Source of the DNA: Amycolatopsis balhimycina FH 1894
GTDB taxonomy: Bacteria > Actinomycetota > Actinomycetes > Mycobacteriales > Pseudonocardiaceae
Assembly (NCBI RefSeq): GCF_000384295.1
Contig: NZ_KB913037.1
Location: 1,531,975-1,595,974, forward strand
Direction of reading: 5' to 3'
Length of the DNA: 64,000 nucleotides
Shown one piece after another: positions 24,640-33,950 of this stretch. Position 1 is the first letter of the stretch. Every line of letters starts with the position of its first letter. The translations under genes and the position numbers were made by a program. The notes beneath the pieces were generated by a model that had not been told where the DNA came from, searched no databases, and saw nothing but the letters and a program-made list of their open reading frames with translations.

Positions 24640-26196
24640 TCAGTCCTCCAGCCCGGCGTGCTCCAGGTCCAGCAGCCGCTGGATGCGCCGCCGCGTGCCG
24701 TCGGTGATCTCGCCCGCCTCGAACAGCCGCGTCAGCTCGGCCGCCTCGATGTCGATCAGCTCACGCCTCAGTGCGCGGTAGCCGGTCCCGCGCGCCAGGT
24801 CGCCGGCGTTGTCTTCGCCGTCGCCGCGGATGCGGTCCAGCCGCGCCTGCCAGCTCGCCCGCAGCTGGTCGACGACGAACGCCGCGGCGGACTCGGTCTC
24901 GGCCAGGTGGTCCAGGTGGCTCAGCCCGGCTTCGGCGAGCTTGCGGCGCGCGGTGCCGTACTCGGTCCGCAGGTCGGCCGGGTCGAGCGCGATACCGGCC
25001 CGCCGTACCAGCGGCGCCAGGGTGAAGCCCTGGACGACGAGCGTCAGCACGATCACCGCCGTCGTCAGCACCAGGACGAGGTCACGCGCGGGCAGCTCGG
25101 AACCGTCCATGGTGGCCACCGGCAGCGACAGCGCCGCCGCCAGCGGCACCACGCCCCGCGCCCCCGCCCACGAAACGACCGCGGGCACCTGCCACGACAC
25201 CCGGCCGTCCCTCCGCCGTTGCCGCAGCACCGAAAGCACGAACACCAGCAGCAGCCGCGCCAGGACCAGCGTCGCCGCGATGGCGAGCGCCTGCAGCAGC
25301 CACCACGCCCCGCCACCCTCCACCCGGCGCACCAGGGCCGGCAGCTGCAGCCCGATCAGGCCGAACACGACGCTCTCCAGCAGGAACACCACGGTCTGGT
25401 ACACCGCGCCGACCTGCAGCCGGATCCGCGCCGTCGTCAGCCGCTCGGCCTGGGTCCCGAGGATCACGCTCGCCACGACGACCGCCGTCACCCCCGATCC
25501 GCCGACCGACTCCGCGACCACATAGCCCGCGTACGGCGTGACCAGGGAGATCACCGTTTCCAGCATCGGGTCCTCGGTGCGCCGCCGGATGAGGAACGCG
25601 CCGAGCGCCGTCAGCACGCCGACCGCCACCCCGCCACCGGCGAGCAGCCCGAACTCCCCCAGCGTCCGGCCCCACGACGCGGCTCCCCCGGCGACGGCCA
25701 GGAAGAGCGCCACCCGGAACAGCAGCAGGCTGGTCGCGTCGTTGAACAGGCTCTCGGCCTGGATCAGCGCCTGCACCCGCGGCGGCAACGCCAGCCGCCG
25801 CGCCAGCGCCGTCACCGCGACCGGGTCGGTGCTCGCCAGCACCGCGCCGAGCACGAACGCCATCCCGACCGGCAACGGCGTCACCGCGACCGCGACCCCG
25901 ATCACCGCCGCGGCCGACAGCAGCACCAGCCCGACCGACAGCACCGCGACCGGACGCGCAACGGCACGCAGGTCCCGCCACGGCAGCTCCTCCCCCGCCG
26001 CGAACAGCAGCGGCGGGAGCACGACCAGGCTGATCACCTCGGGCGTCACCTGCACGACCGGGACGCCGGGCAGCAGCCCCACGACGACCCCGACGACGAC
26101 CAGCAGCGACGGCGCCGGAACACGCCACCGCCGGGCGAACGTGGCCACCACGGTCGCCACGACCACGAGGAACAGGACGGTTTCCACCCCGCGCAT
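24640..26196 (-). CDS. CPA1-type Na+/H+ antiporter
   Basis: 518 residues, about twelve membrane helices in the first 410. Key motifs: LASTDPVAVTALARRL (ion-binding Asp region), QAESLFNDATSLLLFRVAL (the ND pair), SWAGARGVVPLAAALSLP. The ~110-residue cytoplasmic tail is charged and ends in coiled-coil-like helices (RRELIDIEAAELTRLFEAGE). Exchanges Na+ or K+ for H+ to control pH and salt. ATG 26196 is preceded by 120 bp shared with the divergent BTAD regulator. A cation role is in keeping with the potassium island 5 kb away, but no operon link exists. Confidence 0.93.
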   Translation of the reverse strand: MRGVETVLFLVVVATVVATFARRWRVPAPSLLVVVGVVVGLLPGVPVVQVTPEVISLVVLPPLLFAAGEELPWRDLRAVARPVAVLSVGLVLLSAAAVIGVAVAVTPLPVGMAFVLGAVLASTDPVAVTALARRLALPPRVQALIQAESLFNDATSLLLFRVALFLAVAGGAASWGRTLGEFGLLAGGGVAVGVLTALGAFLIRRRTEDPMLETVISLVTPYAGYVVAESVGGSGVTAVVVASVILGTQAERLTTARIRLQVGAVYQTVVFLLESVVFGLIGLQLPALVRRVEGGGAWWLLQALAIAATLVLARLLLVFVLSVLRQRRRDGRVSWQVPAVVSWAGARGVVPLAAALSLPVATMDGSELPARDLVLVLTTAVIVLTLVVQGFTLAPLVRRAGIALDPADLRTEYGTARRKLAEAGLSHLDHLAETESAAAFVVDQLRASWQARLDRIRGDGEDNAGDLARGTGYRALRRELIDIEAAELTRLFEAGEITDGTRRRIQRLLDLEHAGLED

Positions 26197-26315
26197 CAGC
26201 CGGTCCTTCCGATCCGAATCCGGATGCCGACCAGACTTCCCGGCGCGCCGGGCTCAGCCTACGCGACGCGCCCGCGGATGCGTCCGCTCCGGCGAACCCC
26301 CACTAGCCTGATGCG

Positions 26316-29300
26316 GTGACGATCGAGCTGGTCCTGCTGCCGCGCGTGTCCTACCGCGGCCGGGAAATCACCAGCCCCCGCCTCGGCGGGCTCCTCGCCC
26401 TGCTCGCCGGCGACCTCCGCACCGGCGCGAGCACCGCCCGCCTGATCGAAGGGCTCTGGCCGGACGAGCGACCGGAGCACCCCGCCAAGGCCCTGCAGGT
26501 GCTCGTGTCCCGCGCACGAGCCCAGCTCGGCCACGACGTCATCGAAGCCACGTCGTCCGGCTACCGGCTCACCCTGGCCGAGGACCAGGTGGACACCTGC
26601 GCACTCGTGCTCAGCGCGACCGCCTGCGCCCGGCTCTCCCGCGACGGCGACCACGAAGCCGCGCTCGCCCACGCCGAGGCAGGCCTGGCGCTCTGGACGG
26701 CACAGGACGATCCCGGCAGCGCCGATCCGCTCGGCGCGCTGCGGACGGCCCGCGCGTCGACCAGCCGGTGGCTGCTCCGTGCCCGCGCGCTGTGCCGATC
26801 GCGGCTGGGCCGGGCCGCCGAGGCTGCCGACGAGCTGGCCGAGCTGGTGGCGGAACGGCCGCGCGACGAGGAACTGCTCCTGGAGCTGCTGCGCAGCGAA
26901 GCCGCGACGGCCGGGCCCGCCGCCGCGCTGGCCCGGTACGAGGACTACCGGCGCGGGGTGCGCGACGAACTCGGCAGCGACCCGGGACCCGCCCTGCGCG
27001 AGCTGCACCAGCGGCTCCTGCAGGGCGAAGCACCCGCGGTCCGCCACGGCGTCGCGCACGAGCCGAACCCGCTGCTCGGCCGGGACGCCGACCTGGCCGC
27101 CGTCACCGGGCTGCTGCGGACGTCCCGGGTCACCTCGATCGTCGGCGCGGGCGGGCTGGGCAAGACCCGGCTGGCGCACGCCGTGAGCCGCCGGGCCGAC
27201 CAGCGGATCGTGCACTTCGTGCCGCTCGCCGGGATCACCCACGACGACGAGGTCGCCGCGGAAGTCGCCTCGGCGGTCGGTGGCGCCGACGCGGGAGGCC
27301 CGCCGGGCAGCCTCCCGGCCGCCCCGCGCGACGCCGTGACCGGCATCCTCGACGCGCTCGGCTCCGGGCCGGCGCTGCTGGTGCTCGACAACTGCGAACA
27401 CGTCGTGCGCGGCGTGGCCGACCTGGTCCGGACGCTGGTCGCGCTCAGCGCCGACCTGCGGGTGCTCACGACCGGCCGGACCCCGCTCGACCTCTCCTCG
27501 GAGGCGGTCCACGCGCTGCCGGAACTGAGCCCGGCGACCGCCGCCGAACTGTTCCGGCAGCGGGCCAGTGCCGTCCGTCCGGACATCGACCTGCCTGGCG
27601 ACACCGTCCGGGAGCTGTGCGCGCACCTCGACGGCCTGCCCCTCGCGATCGAGCTGGCCGCGGCCCGCGCCCGGGTCATGTCGGTCCCCGAGATCGCCCG
27701 GCACCTCGACGACCGGTTCGCCCTGTTGCGCGGCGGCGCGCGCGACGCGCCGGCCCGCCACCGCACGCTGCACGCCGTCATCGACTGGAGCTGGAATCTC
27801 CTCGACCGGCCGGGACAGGCCGCCATGCGCGCCCTGTCGGTCTTCCCCGGCGGCTTCACCGCCGACGCCGCCCGGCACCTGCTCGGCGACGAGGCGGTCG
27901 ACCTGCTCGACCAGCTCGCCGGCCACTCGCTGCTCAAGGTGCTGGAGACCCCGGCGGGCACGCGGTTCCGGATGCTGGAGACGGTCCGCGAATTCAGCGC
28001 CGCGCGCCGAGACGAAGCCGGCGAGACCGAGAAGAACACAGCCGGTTTCCTGGCCTGGGCCGTGGACTTCTCCCTGGCCCACCACGAATCCCTGTTCGGC
28101 GCCGATCTCGTCCCGGCCATGCGCCGGGTCGGTGCCGAGCACGACAACCTGGTGCACGCCCTCCGGCACGGCATCGACCACGAGGACGGCACGACCGTCG
28201 CGGCGACGTCCGCCGCACTGGCCGGCCTGTGGACCTTCGAGTCGAACTTCGGCCGCATGGCCGCGCTCGTCGCGGACACCGCGTGGCTCCTCTCGCACTA
28301 CCGGCCCGAGCCCCGGCTCGTGGCGGCGACCCGCACGTCGCTGGTGCTGAGCGCGGTGAACAGCTTCCTGTTGCAGGGCCCCCGGCCCACCCGCTCGCTG
28401 GTCGCTCTCCGCCGTCTCCCGCCCGCCGCACCCGGCACCCTGGTGCACGCCACCGAAACGGTGATCCGCACCGTCGCCGCGCCGGACTTCGCCCTGCTGT
28501 TCGCGTTGTGCGGTGACGACGATCCGCTCGTCGCCGGCCTGGCCGAGGGCGTCGCCAGCTACGCGTGGTCGGCGCTCGACGATCCCGGACGCGCGCTGGC
28601 CGCGGCCGAGCGCATGGTCGCCGTGTTCGACGGCCGGGACTCGCCGTGGCTGCGCGCCGTCGCCCACGCCCGGGTCGGGGAACTCTGCCTGGAACTGGAA
28701 CGCGGGGAAGAAGCGCGGCGGTCGATCAGCACCGTGCTCGCGGTCCTGGACGAGACCGGCACCTGGCCGGGCGCGGCCCGGATCCGGGGCGCGCTCGTCC
28801 TGGCCAACCTGCAGACGGGCGCGATCGACGAGGCGGAGCACTGGCTCGAACAGGCCATGCTGACCGGCGGCAGCGAAGTCGCCGGAGCGTCCATGGTGGA
28901 CGTCGGTGCCCGCGCCGAGATCCTGCTCGCCCGCGGTGACGTCGACGCGGGCCTGCGTCTGTGGCGGCAGGCCGCCGAACGGCTCCGGTCTGCAAAGGAC
29001 ACCGGCCCTGGCGCCGACGGCTGGATGTGGGAGACCCAAGCCGTCACCGTGGTCGCGCACGCCTGCCACGGGCGCCTCGACCTCGTCACCGAGATCACCG
29101 GCGACCTCCCCCGCGTGCTGCCCGGCCTGCTCGAAGACCCGGGGACGTCGGTCCCGGTCTGCGGCGCCCTCCTGCTGGCGCTGGCCCTGGCCGACCTCGA
29201 CCGCGCTCAGACGGCCGGCGAGCGATCCGCGGCGGTGCGCATGATCGCCCTCGCCGACCGGTTCCGGTACGTGCGGGGCTTCCATCCCACGATGTCGTCG

Positions 29301-29441
29301 GCCCGGATCCGCGCTCTGGCCGAGCAGGCCGCCGAGCCGGCGTACACCGACGCGCGGTCGGAATACGCCGGCCTCGGCCGCGAAGAGCTGCGAGCCGCGG
29401 CGATCGCGGCGCTGGCGGTCAGGCCGCGGGATCGCGCCTGA
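26316..29441 (+). CDS. BTAD / NB-ARC / TPR transcriptional regulator (AfsR-like)
   Basis: 1041 residues. N-terminal OmpR-type winged helix (~1-90, LARLSRR-like LIEGLWPDERPEHPAKALQV, LVSRARAQLG), bacterial activation domain (~95-240, ARYEDYRRGVRDELGSDPGP), then an NB-ARC ATPase with Walker A VGAGGLGKTRLAH near 277, LLVLDNCEHV as Walker B, LTTGRTPLDL and GLPLAIELAAARARVMS, followed by a TPR-like helical C-terminus. Such SARP-type proteins activate secondary-metabolite or export genes in response to nucleotide-gated signals. GTG 26316. Its 3' end overlaps the convergent ABC-2 permease by 23 bp. Target unknown; the adjacent exporter is the obvious candidate. Confidence 0.92.
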   Translation: MTIELVLLPRVSYRGREITSPRLGGLLALLAGDLRTGASTARLIEGLWPDERPEHPAKALQVLVSRARAQLGHDVIEATSSGYRLTLAEDQVDTCALVLSATACARLSRDGDHEAALAHAEAGLALWTAQDDPGSADPLGALRTARASTSRWLLRARALCRSRLGRAAEAADELAELVAERPRDEELLLELLRSEAATAGPAAALARYEDYRRGVRDELGSDPGPALRELHQRLLQGEAPAVRHGVAHEPNPLLGRDADLAAVTGLLRTSRVTSIVGAGGLGKTRLAHAVSRRADQRIVHFVPLAGITHDDEVAAEVASAVGGADAGGPPGSLPAAPRDAVTGILDALGSGPALLVLDNCEHVVRGVADLVRTLVALSADLRVLTTGRTPLDLSSEAVHALPELSPATAAELFRQRASAVRPDIDLPGDTVRELCAHLDGLPLAIELAAARARVMSVPEIARHLDDRFALLRGGARDAPARHRTLHAVIDWSWNLLDRPGQAAMRALSVFPGGFTADAARHLLGDEAVDLLDQLAGHSLLKVLETPAGTRFRMLETVREFSAARRDEAGETEKNTAGFLAWAVDFSLAHHESLFGADLVPAMRRVGAEHDNLVHALRHGIDHEDGTTVAATSAALAGLWTFESNFGRMAALVADTAWLLSHYRPEPRLVAATRTSLVLSAVNSFLLQGPRPTRSLVALRRLPPAAPGTLVHATETVIRTVAAPDFALLFALCGDDDPLVAGLAEGVASYAWSALDDPGRALAAAERMVAVFDGRDSPWLRAVAHARVGELCLELERGEEARRSISTVLAVLDETGTWPGAARIRGALVLANLQTGAIDEAEHWLEQAMLTGGSEVAGASMVDVGARAEILLARGDVDAGLRLWRQAAERLRSAKDTGPGADGWMWETQAVTVVAHACHGRLDLVTEITGDLPRVLPGLLEDPGTSVPVCGALLLALALADLDRAQTAGERSAAVRMIALADRFRYVRGFHPTMSSARIRALAEQAAEPAYTDARSEYAGLGREELRAAAIAALAVRPRDRA

Positions 29442-30186
29442 ACAACGCCCGCGCCCAGACGTACCCCGCGACGGCGAACCCGGCGCACCAGGCCACGGCG
29501 ATCCACGCACTGCTCCCGACCGGCGTGCCCAGCAGCAAACCGCGCAGGGTGTCGATGACCGGGGTGAACGGCTCGTTGCGGGCGAACCAGCGCACGGCTC
29601 CCGACATCGTGTCCGTGGGCACGAACGCACTGCTGACGAACGGCAGCACCTGCACCAGCAGGATGAACAGGTTCGCGCCCTCGGCGTTCTTCGCCGCCAA
29701 TCCGACCGCGACGGCCAGCCAGGTCAGCGCCAACGCCAGCAGGAGCACCAGCCCCAGCGTCGCGAGCCAGCCACCCGGTCCCGCGGCGGGCCGGAACCCG
29801 AACAGCAGCGCCACCCCGACGACCAGCGTCGCGCTGACCACCGTGCGGAGCACCGCACCCAGGACGTGCCCGGTCAGCACGGACACCCGCGCGATCGCCA
29901 TCGTCCGGAACCGCGAAATGATCCCCTCGGTCATGTCGCGGTTCACCGCCAGCGCCGTCATCGACGCGCCGTACCCCACGGTCATCAGCAGGATGCCTGG
30001 CACCAGGTAGTCGACGTACGCACCACCGGGGACACCCGCCTGCATCGCGCCGCCGAACACCCCGACGAACAGCAGCAGGAGCAGCACCGGCATGCCCAGC
30101 GCCATGATCATCATCCCGGGGTACCGGCGCAGGTGCCTCAGGTTGCGCCGCAACATGGTCGCCGAATCGCGCACCGCGTAGCTCAT
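29419..30186 (-). CDS. ABC-2 type exporter permease (DrrB-like)
   Basis: 255 residues with six membrane helices and the ABC-2 hallmark pattern (YPGMMIMALGMPVLLLLLFV, DMTEGIISRFRTMAIARVSV, LPFVSSAFVPTDTM, FARNEPFTPVIDTLRGLLLG). The EGI-RFR segment is conserved in daunorubicin-resistance permeases. ATGA overlap with the ATPase gene upstream gives a two-gene DrrAB-type exporter in the cytoplasmic membrane, probably for a hydrophobic drug or lipid. Substrate not inferable. Confidence 0.92.
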   Translation of the reverse strand: MSYAVRDSATMLRRNLRHLRRYPGMMIMALGMPVLLLLLFVGVFGGAMQAGVPGGAYVDYLVPGILLMTVGYGASMTALAVNRDMTEGIISRFRTMAIARVSVLTGHVLGAVLRTVVSATLVVGVALLFGFRPAAGPGGWLATLGLVLLLALALTWLAVAVGLAAKNAEGANLFILLVQVLPFVSSAFVPTDTMSGAVRWFARNEPFTPVIDTLRGLLLGTPVGSSAWIAVAWCAGFAVAGYVWARALFRRDPAA

Positions 30187-31118
30187 CGAGCGGCCTCCTT
30201 CTCGGTCGTGAGGGCGAAGAAGACGTCGTCGAGGTCCGGGGTGTGCACCGACAGGCTGCCGACGTCCACCCCGGCGCCGTCCAGCCGGTCGAGGAGGCCG
30301 CGCAACGAGCGCACGTCACCGTCGCCCGGCACCGACAGCGTGAACACGGACTCGTCCCGCGTCCCTTCCCCCAGCGCCCGGGCGGCGGCGTCGAGACTGG
30401 CGGCGTCGGCGAACTGCAGCCGGACGTGCCCGCCGCCGACTCGCCGTTTGAGTTCGTCCGGCGTGCCTTCGGCGACCACCCGCCCGTGGTCGAGCACCGC
30501 GACCCTGCCGGCCAGCTCGTCGGCCTCGTCCAGGTACTGCGTTGTCAGGAAGACGGTGACGCCGCCCGCGACGAGGTCCCGGATGATCCCCCACATGGTG
30601 TGCCGGCTGCGGGGGTCGAGCCCGGTGGTCGGCTCGTCGAGGAAGAGGACGCGCGGCTCGCCGGCGAGCGTCATCGCCAGGTCGAGCCGCCGCCGCATCC
30701 CGCCGGAATAGGCCGACACGAGCTTCCCCGCGGACTCGGCGAGGTCGAACCGCTCGAGCAGTTCGGCCGCCTTCCGCCGTCCTTCGGCGCGGCCGAGGTG
30801 GTGCAGGTCCGCCATCAGCAGCAGGTTCTCCTCGCCGGTCAGCAGGTTGTCGACCGCCGAGAACTGCCCGGTGACGCCGATCGCGGCGCGGACCCCGTCC
30901 GGCTCGGCGGCCACGTCGTGCCCCGCGACGGAGGCCTGCCCGCCGTCGGCGCGGATCAGGGTGGACAGGATCCGCACGGCGGTCGTCTTGCCCGCGCCGT
31001 TGGGCCCGAGCAGGGCGAAGATCGTGCCCGTGGCGACCTGCAGATCGATGCCGTCGAGCACGACCTGGTCGCCGAAGGACTTGCGCAGCCCGCTGGCCGC
31101 TATCGCCGGGGTGGTCAC
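30183..31118 (-). CDS. ABC exporter ATPase (DrrA-like)
   Basis: 311 residues: Walker A GPNGAGKTTAV, Q-loop VTGQFSAVDNLLTG, signature YSGGMRRRLDLAMTL, Walker B RVLFLDEPTTGLDP, H-switch LTTQYLDEADEL, and a DUF4162-like C-terminal extension ending LDDVFFALTTEKEAAR as in DrrA. Powers the ABC-2 permease that follows. First gene of the pair; the 127 bp between it and kdpC hold only the presumed promoter. DRR-type pairs commonly give self-resistance to secreted antibiotics. Confidence 0.93.
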   Translation of the reverse strand: MTTPAIAASGLRKSFGDQVVLDGIDLQVATGTIFALLGPNGAGKTTAVRILSTLIRADGGQASVAGHDVAAEPDGVRAAIGVTGQFSAVDNLLTGEENLLLMADLHHLGRAEGRRKAAELLERFDLAESAGKLVSAYSGGMRRRLDLAMTLAGEPRVLFLDEPTTGLDPRSRHTMWGIIRDLVAGGVTVFLTTQYLDEADELAGRVAVLDHGRVVAEGTPDELKRRVGGGHVRLQFADAASLDAAARALGEGTRDESVFTLSVPGDGDVRSLRGLLDRLDGAGVDVGSLSVHTPDLDDVFFALTTEKEAAR

Positions 31119-31245
31119 GGTTCTCCTCTCGTCCGCCCGTGACCTCGGCGGTCACGGCTGTCACGAGAGTGCGCGACCCCGGTTTCAAGCCGCTTTCCGT
31201 CCGGGACGCTCGGTCGCGGGGCGCGTCCGCTGTCGCCGTCACGGG

Positions 31246-31857
31246 TCAGTGCCTGGCCGCCGCGACGGCGAGGTTGAGCTGCAGGACGTCGACCGCCGGG
31301 TCGCCGAGCACGCCGAGCCCGCGCCCGGCGGTGTTGCCGTCGACGAGCTTGCGGACTTCGTCCTCGCTCAGGCCGTTCTCCCGGGCGACCCGCGGCACCT
31401 GCAGCTCGGCGTAGGCCGGGCTGATCTGCGGGTCGAGTCCCGAAGCCGACGCGGTGACGGCGTCGGCCGGCACCTTCGACACGTCGACGCCTTCCCGCTT
31501 CGCGATCAGCTCCTGCCGCTGCTTGACCGTGGCGAGCAGGTCCTCGTTGCCGGTGCCCTTGTTCGAGGCACCCGAGGTGGACGGGTCGCCGGGCCCGAGC
31601 GGGTCCTTCGACCCGGCCGAGGGCCGGTTGTGGAAGAACGGGTCGTGCGCCGGGTCCTTCGCCACCGGATCGACGCCGATCAACGACGACCCGACCGGCT
31701 GGCCGTTCTGCGTGATGATCGAGCCTTCGGCGTTGTCCGAGAGGCCGGGGATCCGGGCCACCGCCCACACCGCGAGCGGGTAGACGACGCCCAGCAGGAC
31801 GGTCAGCACCAGCAGCATCTTCAGGCCGGCGACGGTCTGCTTGTACAGCACCTTCAT
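31246..31857 (-). CDS. kdpC: Potassium-transporting ATPase subunit C
   Basis: 203 residues with one N-terminal membrane helix (GLKMLLVLTVLLGVVYPLAV) and the conserved KdpC body: GSLLIG-like GSSLIGVDPV, FHNRPSAGS, ASASGLDPQISPAYAELQVP, ENGLSEDEVRKLVDGNTAGR. Stabilises ATP binding in the Kdp K+ pump. ATG 31857 is 2 bp after the kdpB stop; a GTG at 31863 is possible. Last gene of the chain; no kdpD or kdpE follows. Confidence 0.96.
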   Translation of the reverse strand: MKVLYKQTVAGLKMLLVLTVLLGVVYPLAVWAVARIPGLSDNAEGSIITQNGQPVGSSLIGVDPVAKDPAHDPFFHNRPSAGSKDPLGPGDPSTSGASNKGTGNEDLLATVKQRQELIAKREGVDVSKVPADAVTASASGLDPQISPAYAELQVPRVARENGLSEDEVRKLVDGNTAGRGLGVLGDPAVDVLQLNLAVAAARH

Positions 31858-31859
31858 GG

Positions 31860-33950
31860 TCACATTCCCGGAATCAGTCGGACGAGCAGGTCGATCAGCC
31901 AGATCCCGGCGAACGGCGTCACGATGCCGCCGAGGCCGTAGATCAGCAGGTTGCGCCGCAGCAGCGACTTCGCGCTGGAGGGCTTGTAGCGAACGCCGCG
32001 CAGGGCCAGCGGGATCAGGCCCACGATGATCAGCGCGTTGAAGATCACCGCGGACATGATCGCCGAGTCCGGCGAGTGCAGGCCCATCACGTTCAGGCCG
32101 CCCAGCTGCGGGTAGATCGACGCGAACATCGCGGGCAGGATCGCGAAGTACTTCGCCAGGTCGTTGGCGATGGAGAACGTCGTGAGCGCACCGCGGGTGA
32201 TGAGCAGCTGCTTGCCGATCTCCACGATCTCGATCAGCTTCGTCGGGTTCGAGTCGAGGTCGACCATGTTGCCGGCCTCCTTGGCCGCCATGGTCCCGGT
32301 GTTCATCGCCACCCCGACGTCCGCCTGCGCCAGCGCGGGAGCGTCGTTGGTGCCGTCGCCGGTCATCGCGACCAGCCTCCCGCCTTCCTGCTCCTTCTTG
32401 ATCAGCGCCATCTTGTCTTCAGGCTTGGCTTCGGCGAGGAAGTCGTCCACTCCGGACTCGTCGGCGATCGCCTTGGCGGTGAGCGGGTTGTCGCCGGTGA
32501 TCATGACGGTCTTGATGCCCATCGTGCGCAGTTCGGCGAACCGTTCCCGCATGCCGGGCTTCACGACGTCGGACAGCCGCACCACGCCACGCACGAGAGC
32601 GGTGCCCTCGACCCGCTCGGCGACGACGAGCGGCGTGCCGCCCTCGGCGCTGATCTTGTCGACGGTTTCGTGCACCTCGTCCGGCACGACGCCACCGTGC
32701 TCGGCCACCCACGCGCGCACGGCACTGGCCGCGCCCTTGCGGACGACCCGGCCGTTCAGGTCGATGCCGGACATCCGGGTCTGCGCGGTGAACGGGACGA
32801 ACTCGCCGGACTTCTCGGCTTCGGTCGGCTGCGCCGCGAGGCCGTTCTCGCGCACGCAGAGGTCGATGATGCTGCGGCCCTCGGGCGTGCCGTCGGCCAG
32901 GCTGGACAGCCGCGCCGCGATCGCCAGATCCTCCACAGTGGACGAGCCGACCGGGATCAGCTCGGTCGCCTGCCGGTTGCCGAAGGTGATCGTGCCGGTC
33001 TTGTCCAGCAGCAACGTCGAGACGTCACCCGCGGCTTCGACCGCCCGGCCGGATGTGGCCAGGACGTTCCGCTGGACGAGGCGGTCCATCCCGGCGATGC
33101 CGATCGCCGAGAGCAGCGCGCCGATCGTCGTCGGGATCAGGCAGACCAGCAGGGCGGTCAGCACGATCACCGACTGCTGGCCGCCGGAGTAGTTCGCCAT
33201 CGGCTGCAGCGCCACGACCGCGAGGACGAAGATGATCGTCAGCACGGCGAGCAGGATGGTCAGCGCGATCTCGTTCGGCGTCTTCTGCCGCGAGGCGCCT
33301 TCCACCAACGCGATCATGCGGTCCACGAAGGACTCGCCCGGCTTGGTGGTGATCTTCACGACGATCCGGTCGGAGAGCACGGTCGTGCCGCCGGTGACGG
33401 CGCTCCGGTCGCCGCCGGACTCGCGGATGACCGGCGCCGACTCGCCGGTGATGGCCGACTCGTCGACGGTCGCGATGCCCTCGACGACGTCGCCGTCGCC
33501 CGGGATGACCTCGCCGGCCTCGACGACCACCAGGTCGCCGATCCTCAGCTCGGCGCCCGGTACGCGCTCCTCGGACCCGTCCTCGGTCAGGCGGCGGGCG
33601 ACGGTCTCCTTCTTGGTCTTGCGCAGGGACTCGGCCTGGGCCTTGCCCCGGCCTTCGGCGACCGCCTCGGCGAGGTTGGCGAACAGCACCGTGAACCACA
33701 GCCACACCGCGACGCCGATGTTGAACACGGTCGGGTTCGTCACCGCGAACACGGTGACCAGTGCCGAGCCGACCCACACCACGAACATGACCGGGTTGGC
33801 CAGCTGGTGCTTCGGGCTCAGCTTCCGGAAGGCGTCCGGCAGGGACGTCCAGAGCTGACGGGGGTTGAACACGCCCGCGCCGACCCGGCCCGCGTTCTCG
33901 ACGTGGTGCCGGGTCGCTTCCTCGGGGGTGCGTTCGGTGGTCATGGTCAT
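31860..33950 (-). CDS. kdpB: Potassium-transporting P-type ATPase subunit B
   Basis: 696 residues; catalytic subunit of the Kdp high-affinity K+ uptake ATPase. Visible: phosphatase loop [13 protein letters not shown], phosphorylation site [22 protein letters not shown] nucleotide-binding region, [32 protein letters not shown], and the KdpB selectivity helix [16 protein letters not shown]. Length is standard. ATG 33950 overlaps the kdpA stop (ATGA), so the subunits are made in coupled amounts. Confidence 0.98.
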   Translation of the reverse strand: MTMTTERTPEEATRHHVENAGRVGAGVFNPRQLWTSLPDAFRKLSPKHQLANPVMFVVWVGSALVTVFAVTNPTVFNIGVAVWLWFTVLFANLAEAVAEGRGKAQAESLRKTKKETVARRLTEDGSEERVPGAELRIGDLVVVEAGEVIPGDGDVVEGIATVDESAITGESAPVIRESGGDRSAVTGGTTVLSDRIVVKITTKPGESFVDRMIALVEGASRQKTPNEIALTILLAVLTIIFVLAVVALQPMANYSGGQQSVIVLTALLVCLIPTTIGALLSAIGIAGMDRLVQRNVLATSGRAVEAAGDVSTLLLDKTGTITFGNRQATELIPVGSSTVEDLAIAARLSSLADGTPEGRSIIDLCVRENGLAAQPTEAEKSGEFVPFTAQTRMSGIDLNGRVVRKGAASAVRAWVAEHGGVVPDEVHETVDKISAEGGTPLVVAERVEGTALVRGVVRLSDVVKPGMRERFAELRTMGIKTVMITGDNPLTAKAIADESGVDDFLAEAKPEDKMALIKKEQEGGRLVAMTGDGTNDAPALAQADVGVAMNTGTMAAKEAGNMVDLDSNPTKLIEIVEIGKQLLITRGALTTFSIANDLAKYFAILPAMFASIYPQLGGLNVMGLHSPDSAIMSAVIFNALIIVGLIPLALRGVRYKPSSAKSLLRRNLLIYGLGGIVTPFAGIWLIDLLVRLIPGM

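Noticed and set aside
24658..26319. A 553-codon plus-strand frame rich in Gln, His and Arg
   Set aside because: Exact antisense of the antiporter; composition explained by its codon bias.
26259..29630. An 1123-codon minus-strand open frame over the BTAD regulator
   Set aside because: Low-complexity Gly/Arg/Val sequence with no motif; the plus-strand protein has full BTAD and NB-ARC signatures.
31119..31245. Expected kdpD/kdpE after kdpC
   Set aside because: Only 127 bp separate kdpC from the ABC ATPase, and neither flank encodes a KdpD- or KdpE-like protein.
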